Shown here piece after piece: positions 1 through 8,430 of a DNA stretch of 64,000 nucleotides. Source of the stretch: JBIKWM01 sp044356305 (GTDB lineage Bacteria > Bacteroidota > Bacteroidia > UBA10329); NCBI GenBank assembly GCA_044356305.1, contig JBIKWM010000009.1, positions 1-64,000 of the forward strand. The letters run 5' to 3'. The notes beneath the pieces were generated by a model. It saw only the letters and a program-made list of their open reading frames with translations, made no database searches and had not been told where the DNA came from. Every line of letters starts with the position of its first letter. Position 1 is the stretch's first letter. A program made the translations under genes and the position numbers.

Positions 1-2
1 TC

Positions 3-116
3 GGTCTCGCCACGAGAATCCTCTCAAAATTGGCCGCAATGACCATGATTCAACTTGATAATGCACTGAGCGGAAGACCATTAGGCCAAATCAAAAATGT
101 TCGCTTCGCCCAATAG
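3..116 (+). CDS. C-terminal end of an IS982-like transposase (5' part outside window)
   Basis: This open frame enters from the left edge and runs 37 codons to TAG. It contains the stretches LATRILSKLAAMTMIQ and GRPLGQIKNVRFAQ. This resembles the C-terminal tail of IS982-family transposases of Flavobacteriia (pattern ..RILSKI.A.T.IQ....N.PI..IK..). The stop is followed by CACAACGGGTTG, which I recall as typical near the end of such elements; that is memory, not a search. The DDE catalytic residues would lie upstream and cannot be seen, so it is unknown whether the element is intact. A chance open frame is possible because only 37 residues are visible. Confidence 0.5.
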   Translation, partial: GLATRILSKLAAMTMIQLDNALSGRPLGQIKNVRFAQ

Positions 117-756
117 CACAACGGGTTGATTATAAGATGAATGAATAGGAGATAGATTTCACGCAGATGGAAATGAATGTATAGAGATAGGGAATGAATT
201 ATGAGTATCAAAAGGCATGTGGTATAGTAAATTCTAGATAACCTATGTTAGAAGTTACATGTTCTATCATGATAGTAGTACCACCTATCTAGCATTCTGC
301 ATTCCCTATGGTAAATATAGCCCCCCGCCCGCGCCAAACTGTGCGTCTGCTGGCGCGTAGGGTCATTCCCTCGCTCCAGTTATTCGGTAGGCTCCGGCCT
401 ACCCGATAGAATTGAGACCACTCCACAAGCTCTTGCCCCCGCTCGCTCATGCTTCACACTTACGGAGTTTATCCTGAGCGTGCCGAAGGACTCAACATGA
501 GAAGGTTGTCCCCCGCTCGTTCAAGTGTTCCGCAGCTTCCTCAACCGTTCCACCGGATCACCCACTCGGTGCTGCATAGAAGCAGTCTCTAACCGCGGCC
601 TGAGTTCCTGTAAGCAGGTTACCCTCTGCCCCCTCAGGCGCGAAGCAGGACGACTGAATCGGTATTTAATTGCAGTCCTGTCCAGACAGGATATCTGTGG
701 GCTGAACCCCGTGTCCACTGGCCGCTTCTCGTACTGCCCCATAGCACCACCGCACC
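117..756. other. Non-coding region with nested inverted repeats
   Basis: About 640 nt without a convincing gene; the open frames here have no recognisable product. Positions 117-310 are AT-rich and hold three inverted repeats: ATAGGGAATG (187-196) against CATTCCCTAT (300-309), CTAGATA (234-240) against TATCTAG (286-292), and the palindrome CTATCATGATAG (264-275). At 381-408 there is a hairpin whose core is GGTAGGC-TCCG-GCCTACC. Around 470-491, ATCCTGAGCGTGCCGAAGGA resembles a short sequence often dispersed in intergenic DNA of bacteria. Given the transposase tail on its left, part of this may be the end of an insertion sequence and its scar. Confidence 0.5.
381..408. repeat. Intergenic hairpin
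   Basis: Seven perfect pairs (GGTAGGC/GCCTACC) around a TCCG loop. The stem continues after one C-C mismatch with four more pairs, one of them G-U. No T-run follows on either strand, so it is not a typical intrinsic terminator. Confidence 0.45.
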
Positions 757-1434
757 ATGAGTTTTAACAGAGATTTCAAGGATGCCATAAAGGCCATGCC
801 GGTGGCCGCGAAGGACAGGCTGCTGCTGCCCCTGATAAAGACCATGCCCGGGCCCGAGATGGACATGCTACTGCTGCGCCTGCTCAAGCAGGACCTGCAG
901 CTTGCCGACCGCCTGTATGATGAACTGTTGGGCCACAACAAGGTAGAAACCATACGCGATGACATGGAGCATCAGGTGGTGATCTTGGCACAGCGGGCCA
1001 TCTATACCTACCGGTCGCCCACATTTCTCAGATTGGAGTTGCGCGATATCTCTTCTCAGATAGCAGGAAAGGTGAAAGTGGCGAATGACCGTTTCGGAGT
1101 GGTGTACCTCAACCTGTGCCTGTTGGCGCTAGTGCTCGAAGGCACAGCGGCCAGGCTGGCTGACGAGCCCATGGTCCGCACCCTGAGGCTCAATGTCTAT
1201 GTGGTTGCCAAGGCCTTCGACCTTGTTGCACTGGCGCAGCAACTGCCGCCTGACCAGCTCCTCGGGCTGCGGCCCTATATGCTCCGGCTCTCCGACCTGA
1301 TAGGTGGCAACGAGCGTTTGATGCGCACCGCCATTTACCATGGTTTCGATGTCAACTGGCTGAGCTCGGGGCACATACCTGTTGACATTGCGGACAAGCA
1401 GCGCCAACTGCGCCAGAACGGCTATCTCAAGTAG
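757..1434 (+). CDS. Conserved hypothetical helical protein
   Basis: 225 residues with no signal peptide and no clear membrane segment. The sequence is dominated by leucine-rich amphipathic helices, and I do not recognise a family or catalytic motif. The ATG lies at the end of a long non-coding stretch, and the gene is followed 143 nt later by dnaX on the same strand. Codon use (GC-rich third positions) matches dnaX, which supports it being a real gene. It is probably cytoplasmic; an accessory role to replication is only suggested by position and should not be assumed. Confidence 0.7.
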   Translation: MSFNRDFKDAIKAMPVAAKDRLLLPLIKTMPGPEMDMLLLRLLKQDLQLADRLYDELLGHNKVETIRDDMEHQVVILAQRAIYTYRSPTFLRLELRDISSQIAGKVKVANDRFGVVYLNLCLLALVLEGTAARLADEPMVRTLRLNVYVVAKAFDLVALAQQLPPDQLLGLRPYMLRLSDLIGGNERLMRTAIYHGFDVNWLSSGHIPVDIADKQRQLRQNGYLK

Positions 1435-1559
1435 CTCCCCGCCCCCTCTACTGTTCCTTAGGAACGCATGGCCGCCATGGTCGAGAGGGCCCGAAATGGT
1501 CATTCCGTTTGGGCCTGTTCTGCTCCATATCCCACCGGTGAGCCTCCTTTTCACCGCCC

Positions 1560-1567
1560 TATATTTG
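1560..1567 (+). promoter_or_regulatory. -7 box TATATTTG directly before dnaX
   Basis: Matches the Bacteroidota -7 consensus TAnnTTTG. It ends 10 nt before the dnaX ATG, so transcription would begin almost at the start codon. No clear TTG (-33) element is seen at the expected distance. Confidence 0.4.
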
Positions 1568-1577
1568 CCCTCCGCGC

Positions 1578-3269
1578 ATGGAGCACTATGTAGTATCGGC
1601 CCGCAAGTACCGGCCCGCCATCTTTGACGAGGTGGTGGGGCAGGAGGCCATCACCTCTACGCTGCAAAAGGCCATTGCCAACAACCACCTGGCACAGGCC
1701 CTTCTTTTCTGCGGCCCGCGCGGGGTGGGCAAGACCACCTGTGCGCGCATCCTGGCCCGGGCCATCAATGCCGATTCGGCCACCGGCCCCGATGAGGACT
1801 TCGCCTTCAACATCTTCGAGCTCGATGCCGCCTCCAACAACAGCGTGGAGGACATCCGCAGCCTTATAGACCAGGTGCGCTTTGCCCCGCAGCAGGGCCG
1901 CTACAAGGTCTATATCATAGATGAGGTGCACATGCTCAGTCAGGCGGCCTTCAATGCCTTCCTCAAGACCCTGGAGGAGCCGCCCGCCCACGCCATCTTC
2001 ATTCTGGCCACCACCGAGAAGCATAAGATCATCCCCACCATCCTGTCGCGCTGCCAGATCTTCGATTTCAAGCGCATTCAGGTCAAGGATACTGTTGGCC
2101 ACCTGCGCTCCATTGCCACCAGAGAGGGCATAACGGTCGATGATGATGCCCTGCACATCGTGGCCGAGAAGGCCGATGGGGCCCTGCGCGATGCCCTTTC
2201 CATATTTGACCGCCTGGTCACCTTCAGCGGCAATGTCCTTTCGTACAAGGATGTGCTGGAGAATCTGAATGTGCTCGACTACGAGTACTATTTCCGCACC
2301 ACCGACCTGATACTGAAAGGCGATGTGCCGCAGACCCTCCTGGTGCTTGACGAGGTGCTGAGCAACGGGTTCAACGCCCTCGAATACCTCAATGGGCTGG
2401 CATCGCACTTCCGCAACCTGTTGGTGTGTCGCGATGCGGCCACCGTGCGGCTGCTGGAGGTGGGCGAGAATGTGGCCTCCCGCTACGGCCAGCAGGCGCA
2501 GCAGTGCAGCCCGGTCATGCTCATCGAGGGATTGAAAGTGCTTAACGAGGCCGATGTGCAGTACCGCGCAAGCCGCAACCAGCGGCTCACGGTCGAGCTG
2601 GCCCTCATGCGGCTGTGCCAGCCTCAGAACCCGGCCTTGGGTGTCCCGGACGGGGCGCCCGAAAAAAAAAATGACCTGAGGCAGGGCGATGGACCGGCTG
2701 CGACACCCGCAGCAAGGCCCGCTGCCGCGGCATCTGCCACCCCACTCAACGAGGGCCCTTCCGATGGCCCTCCGGTCATTCCGCTGGGCCGTACCATGCC
2801 CCTCGCAGGCGGAAATGTGTCCCGGCCCACGGTGACGGTGAGCATTAACCGCAGGAAACCGGAGGAACACACCGAGGTGGCCGTGGAGGAGATGCCCCAC
2901 GAGCCTTTCTCTGAAACGGAGATGCAGGAGGCCTGGGAACAAAGGGTCAGATCGATGTTCAGGACCCGGCCCGGGTTGTTGCGCACGCTTACGCGCAGGC
3001 CGCCCAGATTGCGCGATGGCAACACCATTGAACTGGTGATAGACAACAAGTCGCAGAACGAGGAGGTGGAACTGAACCGCACAGAGCTGCTTGAACAGAT
3101 ACGCAAGGACCTGCGCAACTATTCAGTCAACCTGGCCACGGTGATCGAACATGTGGAGCACCGCAACCCGGTGCTGTCCACCGACAAGGAGAAATACGCT
3201 TTCCTGCTATCGCAGAATCCGGAGCTCGAGGCCCTGCGCAAGGCACTGGAGCTCGATCTGGATATTTGA
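1578..3269 (+). CDS. dnaX: DNA polymerase III subunit gamma/tau
   Basis: Clamp-loader ATPase of the replicative polymerase, 563 aa. Residues about 1-365 form the AAA+ core: Walker A GPRGVGKTT, Walker B YIIDEVHML, sensor 1 LATTEKHK, and the SRC motif of the arginine finger (LSRCQIFDF). The zinc module normally between Walker A and B is absent; the loop reads DSATGPDEDFAFN, as I recall for other Flavobacteriales. Residues about 365-455 are a Pro/Ala-rich linker. The C-terminal domain (about 455-563) would bind the polymerase alpha subunit. An A10 tract at 2662-2671 falls exactly at the end of domain III, and slippage there would give a gamma form of about 365 aa. The start is the canonical MEHYVVSARKYRP. 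Confidence 0.97.
   Translation: MEHYVVSARKYRPAIFDEVVGQEAITSTLQKAIANNHLAQALLFCGPRGVGKTTCARILARAINADSATGPDEDFAFNIFELDAASNNSVEDIRSLIDQVRFAPQQGRYKVYIIDEVHMLSQAAFNAFLKTLEEPPAHAIFILATTEKHKIIPTILSRCQIFDFKRIQVKDTVGHLRSIATREGITVDDDALHIVAEKADGALRDALSIFDRLVTFSGNVLSYKDVLENLNVLDYEYYFRTTDLILKGDVPQTLLVLDEVLSNGFNALEYLNGLASHFRNLLVCRDAATVRLLEVGENVASRYGQQAQQCSPVMLIEGLKVLNEADVQYRASRNQRLTVELALMRLCQPQNPALGVPDGAPEKKNDLRQGDGPAATPAARPAAAASATPLNEGPSDGPPVIPLGRTMPLAGGNVSRPTVTVSINRRKPEEHTEVAVEEMPHEPFSETEMQEAWEQRVRSMFRTRPGLLRTLTRRPPRLRDGNTIELVIDNKSQNEEVELNRTELLEQIRKDLRNYSVNLATVIEHVEHRNPVLSTDKEKYAFLLSQNPELEALRKALELDLDI
2662..2671 (+). promoter_or_regulatory. A10 slippery tract in dnaX (predicted gamma-producing site)
   Basis: Ten consecutive A in an otherwise GC-rich gene, read GAA AAA AAA AAT in frame. 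A -1 shift places TGA at 2672-2674, and a +1 shift places TGA at 2677-2679. Either product ends just after AAA+ domain III. A 6-bp hairpin (GCTGCG at 2697-2702, CGCAGC at 2708-2713) lies 25 nt downstream. That is too far to be a standard frameshift stimulator, so polymerase slippage is more likely than ribosomal shifting. Confidence 0.6.
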
Positions 3270-3455
3270 AGTACCCGACATCTTAGAGCTGGATCGATTT
3301 TCCAGAATCCCTCCAGAACATTGCTTTTTCAATCTGTCAATGCCGTACGGGGGATAAAGTCAGCGGCTAAAGTGGCAAGGTCAGGTCTGTTTGGCTGACC
3401 GGTAAAAACACAGAAAAGTCGTCTGACGGCTGGCCCATGTCATTGACATCCATCT

Positions 3456-3463
3456 TATCTTGG
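3456..3463 (+). promoter_or_regulatory. -7-like box TATCTTGG before the TPR gene
   Basis: Near-match to TAnnTTTG, ending 7 nt before the ATG at 3471. The distance would make the transcript leaderless. The match is imperfect and there is no -33 element at the usual spacing. Confidence 0.3.
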
Positions 3464-3470
3464 TGCCCTC

Positions 3471-4244
3471 ATGCGGAGTGTGCTCATAATCCTTGCCTCT
3501 CTAATGTCGCTTGTGGCAGCGGCACAGACTCCGCTCGAACAGGGTATTGAGTGGTTCGGTCGCAGGGCCGAAGGGGCTGTTGGCACCCGCGCCCGGCCCG
3601 AACCGATGGATAAGGCCATACCATACTTTCAAAAGGCCATGGCCACCCCCACCGATGAGCTCAGGTCGGGCATTTTCCTCATCCGGTCATTCATTTACAA
3701 GGGCCGATTTGTGGAGACTGAACGGGTTGAGCAGAAACGGACCCTCGAGAAAGGGGTGAAGGTGGCCGAGGCGCTTGTGAAGAAATACCCGACCTCGCCC
3801 GAACTGCGGTTTCAGTACATCTGTGCGCTGGGCCTCTGGGGCGACAAAATGGGAATGCTCGAGGCTGCAAAGGCCGGTATTGTGGACCGTGTGATGACCG
3901 AGACCGCCACCCTGATCAAACTCGACCCCGAGTATCATAACAGCATGGGCAAGCGCACCGAAGGGATCATGAACTACCGCGTGCCCAAGATTCCGTTCCT
4001 CCTCAGCTGGCCCGATAAGAAAAAGGCCCTGTCCATGCTGAAAGAGGTGCTGCACAAGTATCCGAACGACATGGGCAACATCTATTACTATGGCGAGGCC
4101 CTCTACGAGAATGACCAGCCCGAACAGGCCAAGGTGTACCTGAACCGGGTCATGACCATCTCACCAGATCCGGAGTTCATATTGGAGCACAGGGCCATGC
4201 ACGATGATGCCCGCAGACTGCTCAATCGGATCAATGGCAGGTGA
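3471..4244 (+). CDS. Exported TPR-repeat protein
   Basis: 257 aa. An N-terminal signal peptide (hydrophobic LIILASLMSLVAAA, cleavage near AAAQ) points to the periplasm. The rest is an alpha-helical repeat protein; the clearest TPR-like unit is near residues 195-230 (KYPNDMGNIYYYGEALYEND), and segments such as ALGLWGDKMGMLEAAKAG fit TPR helices. The pattern of whole-length helices resembles the TatT-type TPR solenoids associated with periplasmic binding, but that similarity is weak. It stands alone between dnaX and a convergent permease gene. Function unknown. Confidence 0.8.
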   Translation: MRSVLIILASLMSLVAAAQTPLEQGIEWFGRRAEGAVGTRARPEPMDKAIPYFQKAMATPTDELRSGIFLIRSFIYKGRFVETERVEQKRTLEKGVKVAEALVKKYPTSPELRFQYICALGLWGDKMGMLEAAKAGIVDRVMTETATLIKLDPEYHNSMGKRTEGIMNYRVPKIPFLLSWPDKKKALSMLKEVLHKYPNDMGNIYYYGEALYENDQPEQAKVYLNRVMTISPDPEFILEHRAMHDDARRLLNRINGR

Positions 4245-4269
4245 CCTCTTTTCTGCGCCCGCTGCGTGA

Positions 4270-5580
4270 TCAACTGTATCGCACAGCCCGCAGCGGACTG
4301 ATGCGCGCCACCATGAAACTGGGGCCCACAAGCATGAGGCAACTGATGAGCAGGCTGCCAAGATTGAGGAGCACCAGGTGCAGTACATCAAGATTGATGG
4401 GAACCACACTCATGTAATAACTTTCTTCGGGCAATGTGACCATGCCGGTCTGCATCTGAAGCAAGCATGCGCCAATGCCTATCACATTCCCCCAAAAAAG
4501 CCCGACAGCCGAAAGGTAAATGCCCTGATATAGGAATATGTTGCGGATGGCCCCGTTGGTCATGCCCATGGTCTTGAGCAACCCTATCATGTTCACCCGC
4601 TCCAGGATCATGATCAGCAGGGCCGATATCATATTGAAACCCGCCACAAATAGCATGAGGATGATGATCACCTGCACGTTCACATCCTGCAGGTCGAGCC
4701 AATCAAACATCTGCGGCTGCAGCTCGCGGATGGTCTGGGCAAAATGGTCGTACGGCAGCAAAAGGTCAACGGCATCGGCCTGTGCCACCACATCACCGAA
4801 ATCGGTACAGAACACATCATAGCCCGCCACCTGTGTGCTGTCCCAGTCGTTGAGGCGTTGCACATGGGCCATATCGGCCAAAATGTAAAGGCGGTCCATC
4901 TCCTCCAGCCCGGTGCGGTAAATGCCACTCACTCTGAACACCCGAGCCCGTTGGCGCTCCTTCTGCAGGAAGTAGACTTCCATGCGGCTGCCTACATCAA
5001 GCCCCAGGCGGTCGGCTGTCTGCTGGCTGATCAGGGCCAGGTCGGTGCGGCCGGTGTCGCTCACCTCAAACACATCGCCTTTCACCAGATGTTTCCTGAA
5101 GAATCCCCAATCAAAATCGGGCCCCACTCCCTTCACCATGATGCCTTCCATCTCGGTATCGGTGCGGATAATGCCAGCTTTATTGGCGAATGCCTGAATG
5201 TGCCGCACACCCTTCACAGCACCTATCCGCTCCATCATCGAGGCATCGGCCACCACCGGCACAGGCTCCGAACTGTGGTTGTTGTCAAGGTGCGTTATCC
5301 TGATGTCAGCCTCAAAGCCTACCACCTTGTTCTTGATCTCCTCTCTGAAACCGGTCACAATGGCCACCGCCACGATCATCACCCCCATGCCGATGGCTAT
5401 GCCACCGATGGCAATGCGCACAATGGCCCGTGTGCCGCGCCCCTCAGTACTTTCGGCACCCGTTTTGCCTACCAGCAGCCTGCGCGCTATGTACAGAGAA
5501 GTGTTCAATGCAATTGTGCTTGCGGCCCGTGGGGCAGCGCTCAAAAGTACCTTCATAGTACTGGGTGTATTTGCAGGCAT
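4270..5580 (-). CDS. FtsX-family ABC transporter permease (LolC/LolE-like)
   Basis: Up to 436 aa. One membrane segment near the N terminus (IVRIAIGGIAIGMGVMIVAV), a long periplasmic domain (about 90-300) and three C-terminal membrane segments give the MacB/FtsX layout used by lipoprotein-releasing permeases. It would sit in the inner membrane and hand lipoproteins to the outer-membrane route. No ATPase gene is adjacent, so the LolD partner would be elsewhere. Start choice is uncertain: ATG at 5580, ATG at 5556 (MKVLLSAAP) or TTG at 5508 (giving NTSLYIARRLL) are all possible, and the last matches the usual N terminus best. The 5' end overlaps the divergent muramidase gene in the longer versions. 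Confidence 0.88.
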   Translation of the reverse strand: MPANTPSTMKVLLSAAPRAASTIALNTSLYIARRLLVGKTGAESTEGRGTRAIVRIAIGGIAIGMGVMIVAVAIVTGFREEIKNKVVGFEADIRITHLDNNHSSEPVPVVADASMMERIGAVKGVRHIQAFANKAGIIRTDTEMEGIMVKGVGPDFDWGFFRKHLVKGDVFEVSDTGRTDLALISQQTADRLGLDVGSRMEVYFLQKERQRARVFRVSGIYRTGLEEMDRLYILADMAHVQRLNDWDSTQVAGYDVFCTDFGDVVAQADAVDLLLPYDHFAQTIRELQPQMFDWLDLQDVNVQVIIILMLFVAGFNMISALLIMILERVNMIGLLKTMGMTNGAIRNIFLYQGIYLSAVGLFWGNVIGIGACLLQMQTGMVTLPEESYYMSVVPINLDVLHLVLLNLGSLLISCLMLVGPSFMVARISPLRAVRYS

Positions 5581-6706
5581 TCAGGTTCTGTTCGCCCAGT
5601 CCATAGCGGTGATTCCCGGTGCCGAGCGCACCACGGAGTATTTCCCTCAACTGAAGGGGAAGAATGTGGCAGTGGTGGCCAATCAGACCAGCAATGTGGG
5701 CAAGCGGCACCTTGTGGATACCCTGCTTGCCGCAGGTATCGCGGTGAAAAAAGTGTTTGCTCCCGAGCATGGTTTCCGAGGCGAGGCCGATGCAGGGCAG
5801 AAACTCAAAGACGGACTCGACCCGATGACCCGACTGCCTGTGGTGTCGCTCTATGGCAAGAATCTGAAGCCCACACCCGAACAGCTCAAGGATATTGATG
5901 TGGTGATATTTGATGTGCAGGATGTGGGCGTGCGCTTTTACACCTACATCAGTACCTTGGCGTATGTCATGGAGGCATGCGCCCAGACAGGGGTGGCCCT
6001 GCTCGTGCTCGACAGGCCCAACCCCAACGGACATTATGTAGATGGTCCCGTGATGCAGAAGGGGTTTACCTCTTTTGTGGGGATGCATCCTGTGCCCATA
6101 GTGCATGGCATGACCGTGGCCGAATATGCCCGGATGGTGAACGGAGAGGGTTGGCTGCTCGATGCCGCCCGCTGCGACCTGACGTGGGTGCCCGTGGCCA
6201 ACTACACACACGCCACCCGCTACGACCTGCCCGTGCGGCCATCGCCAAATCTGCCCAACATGCGGGCCGTGTGGCTGTATCCTTCCATATGTCTGTTCGA
6301 GGGCACCATTGTGAGCGAGGGCCGTGGTACGTCTAAACCGTTCCAGATATTCGGTTTTCCAGGCATGAAGGATGGCGCCACGCCATTCACCCCAAAGGCC
6401 ATGAAAGGTGCACAGAACCCGAAGTTCAAGGATATGAAGTGCAACGGGGTTGATCTGAGCACCACACCCGATACCGTTTTTCTCAGGTCAGGCCGCATAG
6501 ACCTCAGTTACTTGATATCGGCATACAAGGGATACACGGGCAAGGACCCGTTCTTCGATACGAGTTTCTTTGATAAACTGGCCGGGGGCAATGACCTGCG
6601 CGACCTGATAGAAGCTGGTTGGTCCGAGCAGCAGATCCGTGCCACTTGGCAATCAGGCCTGCGCAGATATGCCGAGGTGAGGGCGCGCTATCTCATCTAT
6701 GAATGA
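5489..6706 (+). CDS. NamZ-like exo-beta-N-acetylmuramidase (DUF1343, GH171)
   Basis: 405 aa from the ATG at 5489. A signal peptide (STFIVLGVFAGIQVLFAQ) is followed by the DUF1343 fold: VVANQTSNVGKRHL, FAPEHGFRG (the conserved acidic PEHG motif), VIFDVQDVGVRFYTYI, LDRPNPNG and GRGTSKPF. The family founder is Bacillus NamZ/YbbC, which removes terminal N-acetylmuramic acid from peptidoglycan fragments. An export signal fits a role in cell-wall turnover or recycling. The start may instead be GTG at 5501 or 5516. The first about 90 nt lie antisense to the 5' end of the permease gene. It converges on the methyltransferase gene with 10 nt between the stops. Confidence 0.9.
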   Translation: MYREVFNAIVLAARGAALKSTFIVLGVFAGIQVLFAQSIAVIPGAERTTEYFPQLKGKNVAVVANQTSNVGKRHLVDTLLAAGIAVKKVFAPEHGFRGEADAGQKLKDGLDPMTRLPVVSLYGKNLKPTPEQLKDIDVVIFDVQDVGVRFYTYISTLAYVMEACAQTGVALLVLDRPNPNGHYVDGPVMQKGFTSFVGMHPVPIVHGMTVAEYARMVNGEGWLLDAARCDLTWVPVANYTHATRYDLPVRPSPNLPNMRAVWLYPSICLFEGTIVSEGRGTSKPFQIFGFPGMKDGATPFTPKAMKGAQNPKFKDMKCNGVDLSTTPDTVFLRSGRIDLSYLISAYKGYTGKDPFFDTSFFDKLAGGNDLRDLIEAGWSEQQIRATWQSGLRRYAEVRARYLIYE

Positions 6707-6716
6707 GCCGTCATCC

Positions 6717-7493
6717 TCAGCGCCCTATCAGCCCCTTAAGGCCTTTGAGCAACTTATACGGCCTTGAATTGCGGAGCGCCTCCAGTTCGCGTTCCTTACC
6801 CTTGCTGATGTAAAGCTCGGCTTTCACGTCCTGATAGGCGCGCCAATAATAGTTGGCATAGAACTCCTCACGGTCTATGGCAAAGGCATCGAGCCGCGAC
6901 CCATCGAGGAAAAGGACCCCTAATCCGTGAGAGTGATGGAACTCCACTGTGGCGTATTTCTTTTTGAGTTCAGCCCAGAGGACATGTACCCCGAAATCGC
7001 CCATGGTCTCGCGTATGTCATGGAACAGGATCACAGCATCGGGCCTGCACTTGGGCAGCCAGGTCTCAAAATCATGCTTCACAGCCTCATAGGTATGCAG
7101 GCCATCGATATGCAGCATATCAACGGTGCCATCAGCAATCTTGGGTCTGGCCTCATCAAAATACATGCGCATCAGTTCAATGTCAACCCCGCTGTAGCAG
7201 GCCTCTTTGATGCGCTTCACCCCGTTCAGCACGTCATCGCCATAATGGCCGCTGTGCACATCGCCCTCCCAGCAGTCAATGGCATGGAATCTTGTCCCTA
7301 GGTTCAGGTCCTTGGCTGCCTGTGCGAATGCGAACAGCGATGTGCCTCGGTGTGTGCCAAGTTCGGCCACTATTTTGGGTTTCATGTTGGCCACCAGATC
7401 GTAGCCGAAACGGGTGTGGCCGGTCCATGGGTAGTGCAGGTCGTCCATCATCTGCCGATAGGCAAAATGCGGGTCGTGGAAAGTCCATTTCAT
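6717..7493 (-). CDS. Class I SAM-dependent methyltransferase (CmcI-like)
   Basis: 258 aa. The Rossmann core shows motif I VAELGTHRGTSLF (about 40), an acidic post-I residue in FHAIDCWEGD, MLHIDGLHTYEAVKHD and VILFHDI. This is the Methyltransf_24/CmcI type often linked to glycan or secondary-metabolite clusters. The substrate is not evident. It is last in a minus-strand set: aminotransferase, GT2 and methyltransferase, starting 10 nt after the GT2 stop. The context suggests sugar or glycan modification. Confidence 0.88.
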   Translation of the reverse strand: MKWTFHDPHFAYRQMMDDLHYPWTGHTRFGYDLVANMKPKIVAELGTHRGTSLFAFAQAAKDLNLGTRFHAIDCWEGDVHSGHYGDDVLNGVKRIKEACYSGVDIELMRMYFDEARPKIADGTVDMLHIDGLHTYEAVKHDFETWLPKCRPDAVILFHDIRETMGDFGVHVLWAELKKKYATVEFHHSHGLGVLFLDGSRLDAFAIDREEFYANYYWRAYQDVKAELYISKGKERELEALRNSRPYKLLKGLKGLIGR

Positions 7494-7503
7494 GCCTCCG
7501 AAA

Positions 7504-8430
7504 CTATGGATGTTTATCTGCTCTTCGTACCTGTCTGATCTTCCAGAGAAAATCGCGAAGATTAGAGAGATTCCTGTACCTCAAAGGCCACATGCTCTTG
7601 ATGGCTGAAACTAGGAAAGACCCGAATCTACCCTGACGCAATGCGATGAGTGCCAGCTCCTCGTGGTTCCAATAGGTACGGTCCCACACTTCGGCATATC
7701 GGCCTTTGAAATGATGTCGTAGGTGTTCTGTCACCAAAAGCCCATCGCGCAGATTCTTTTCGGCCGATAGGTTGATGATGAACGCCCCGCTGTGCCGATG
7801 GTAGTGCAATGTGGTACGGTGGATGTAACCGATGTCGCCCGTTTCGGCCATGTAGATATGCAACAGCCAGTCCCACACGTGGTAGCGGTAGTACCAGTCG
7901 GGCAGCACAGCTGGCATGGCAGTGGCCCTGAACATCTTGGTATTGTTCGCCAGATTGATGTTCCGGTATAGCAGATCGCGAAGGATGAAACGATCGGGCA
8001 GTGGCTCTTTGTATAGGATCTCGCTCTTCCCCGTATCCTCAAAGTAGTTGACCGAATTGGTGACACAGAAGGCCAGACCCTCTTCTCGGTCCAGCAGGTC
8101 GGTCTGTAGCTGAAGTTTGTCGGGGTCTGTCCAGTGGTCATCGCCTTCCAGTAGCGCGATGTACTGCCCACGGCACTGCCTTATGTTGTTTATGGCATTG
8201 TGTACAAGCCCCAGGTTCCGTTCGTGCGGCACCACGCGGATTCGGTCGGGGAACCGTGCAGCAAAGTCGGCAACTATTTGAGCCGTGCCATCGGTGCTCA
8301 GGTCGTCACCGATAACTATCTCAAAGTCGAAATCGGTGCGCTGCGCCAAGGCCGATTCGATGCTCTGGGCTATATAGCGGGCGTGGTTGTAAGTGATCAG
8401 CGACACGCTGACCTTGGGCGCAGCCACCAT
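7504..8430 (-). CDS. Family 2 glycosyltransferase
   Basis: 308 aa from ATG 8430. A GT-A nucleotide-sugar domain occupies the first about 220 residues: VSVSLITYNHARYI, IVIGDDLSTDGT and the DxD-type ALLEGDDHW. A helical C-terminal part (WDWLLHIYMAETGDIGYI, LHYHRHSGA) completes the family layout. An in-frame ATG at 8475 would add 15 residues inside the aminotransferase gene; I prefer 8430 because its ATG overlaps the aminotransferase stop as TGATG, a translational-coupling arrangement. It probably adds a sugar to a surface polysaccharide or glycoprotein; donor and acceptor are unknown. Confidence 0.93.
   Translation of the reverse strand: MVAAPKVSVSLITYNHARYIAQSIESALAQRTDFDFEIVIGDDLSTDGTAQIVADFAARFPDRIRVVPHERNLGLVHNAINNIRQCRGQYIALLEGDDHWTDPDKLQLQTDLLDREEGLAFCVTNSVNYFEDTGKSEILYKEPLPDRFILRDLLYRNINLANNTKMFRATAMPAVLPDWYYRYHVWDWLLHIYMAETGDIGYIHRTTLHYHRHSGAFIINLSAEKNLRDGLLVTEHLRHHFKGRYAEVWDRTYWNHEELALIALRQGRFGSFLVSAIKSMWPLRYRNLSNLRDFLWKIRQVRRADKHP

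Noticed and set aside
117..756. A tRNA or rRNA fragment in the left non-coding region
   Set aside because: No cloverleaf, CCA end or rRNA-like stretch could be found on either strand.
1551..2942. 463-codon open frame antisense to dnaX
   Set aside because: Its translation is a His/Gly/Val-rich shadow with no domain; dnaX on the other strand is certain.
3379..3400. Hairpin GGTCAG/CTGACC after dnaX as a terminator
   Set aside because: Only six pairs, a ten-base loop and no T-run.
4744..5898. 384-codon open frame antisense to the permease and overlapping the muramidase
   Set aside because: Low-complexity His-rich translation; both real genes are well supported.
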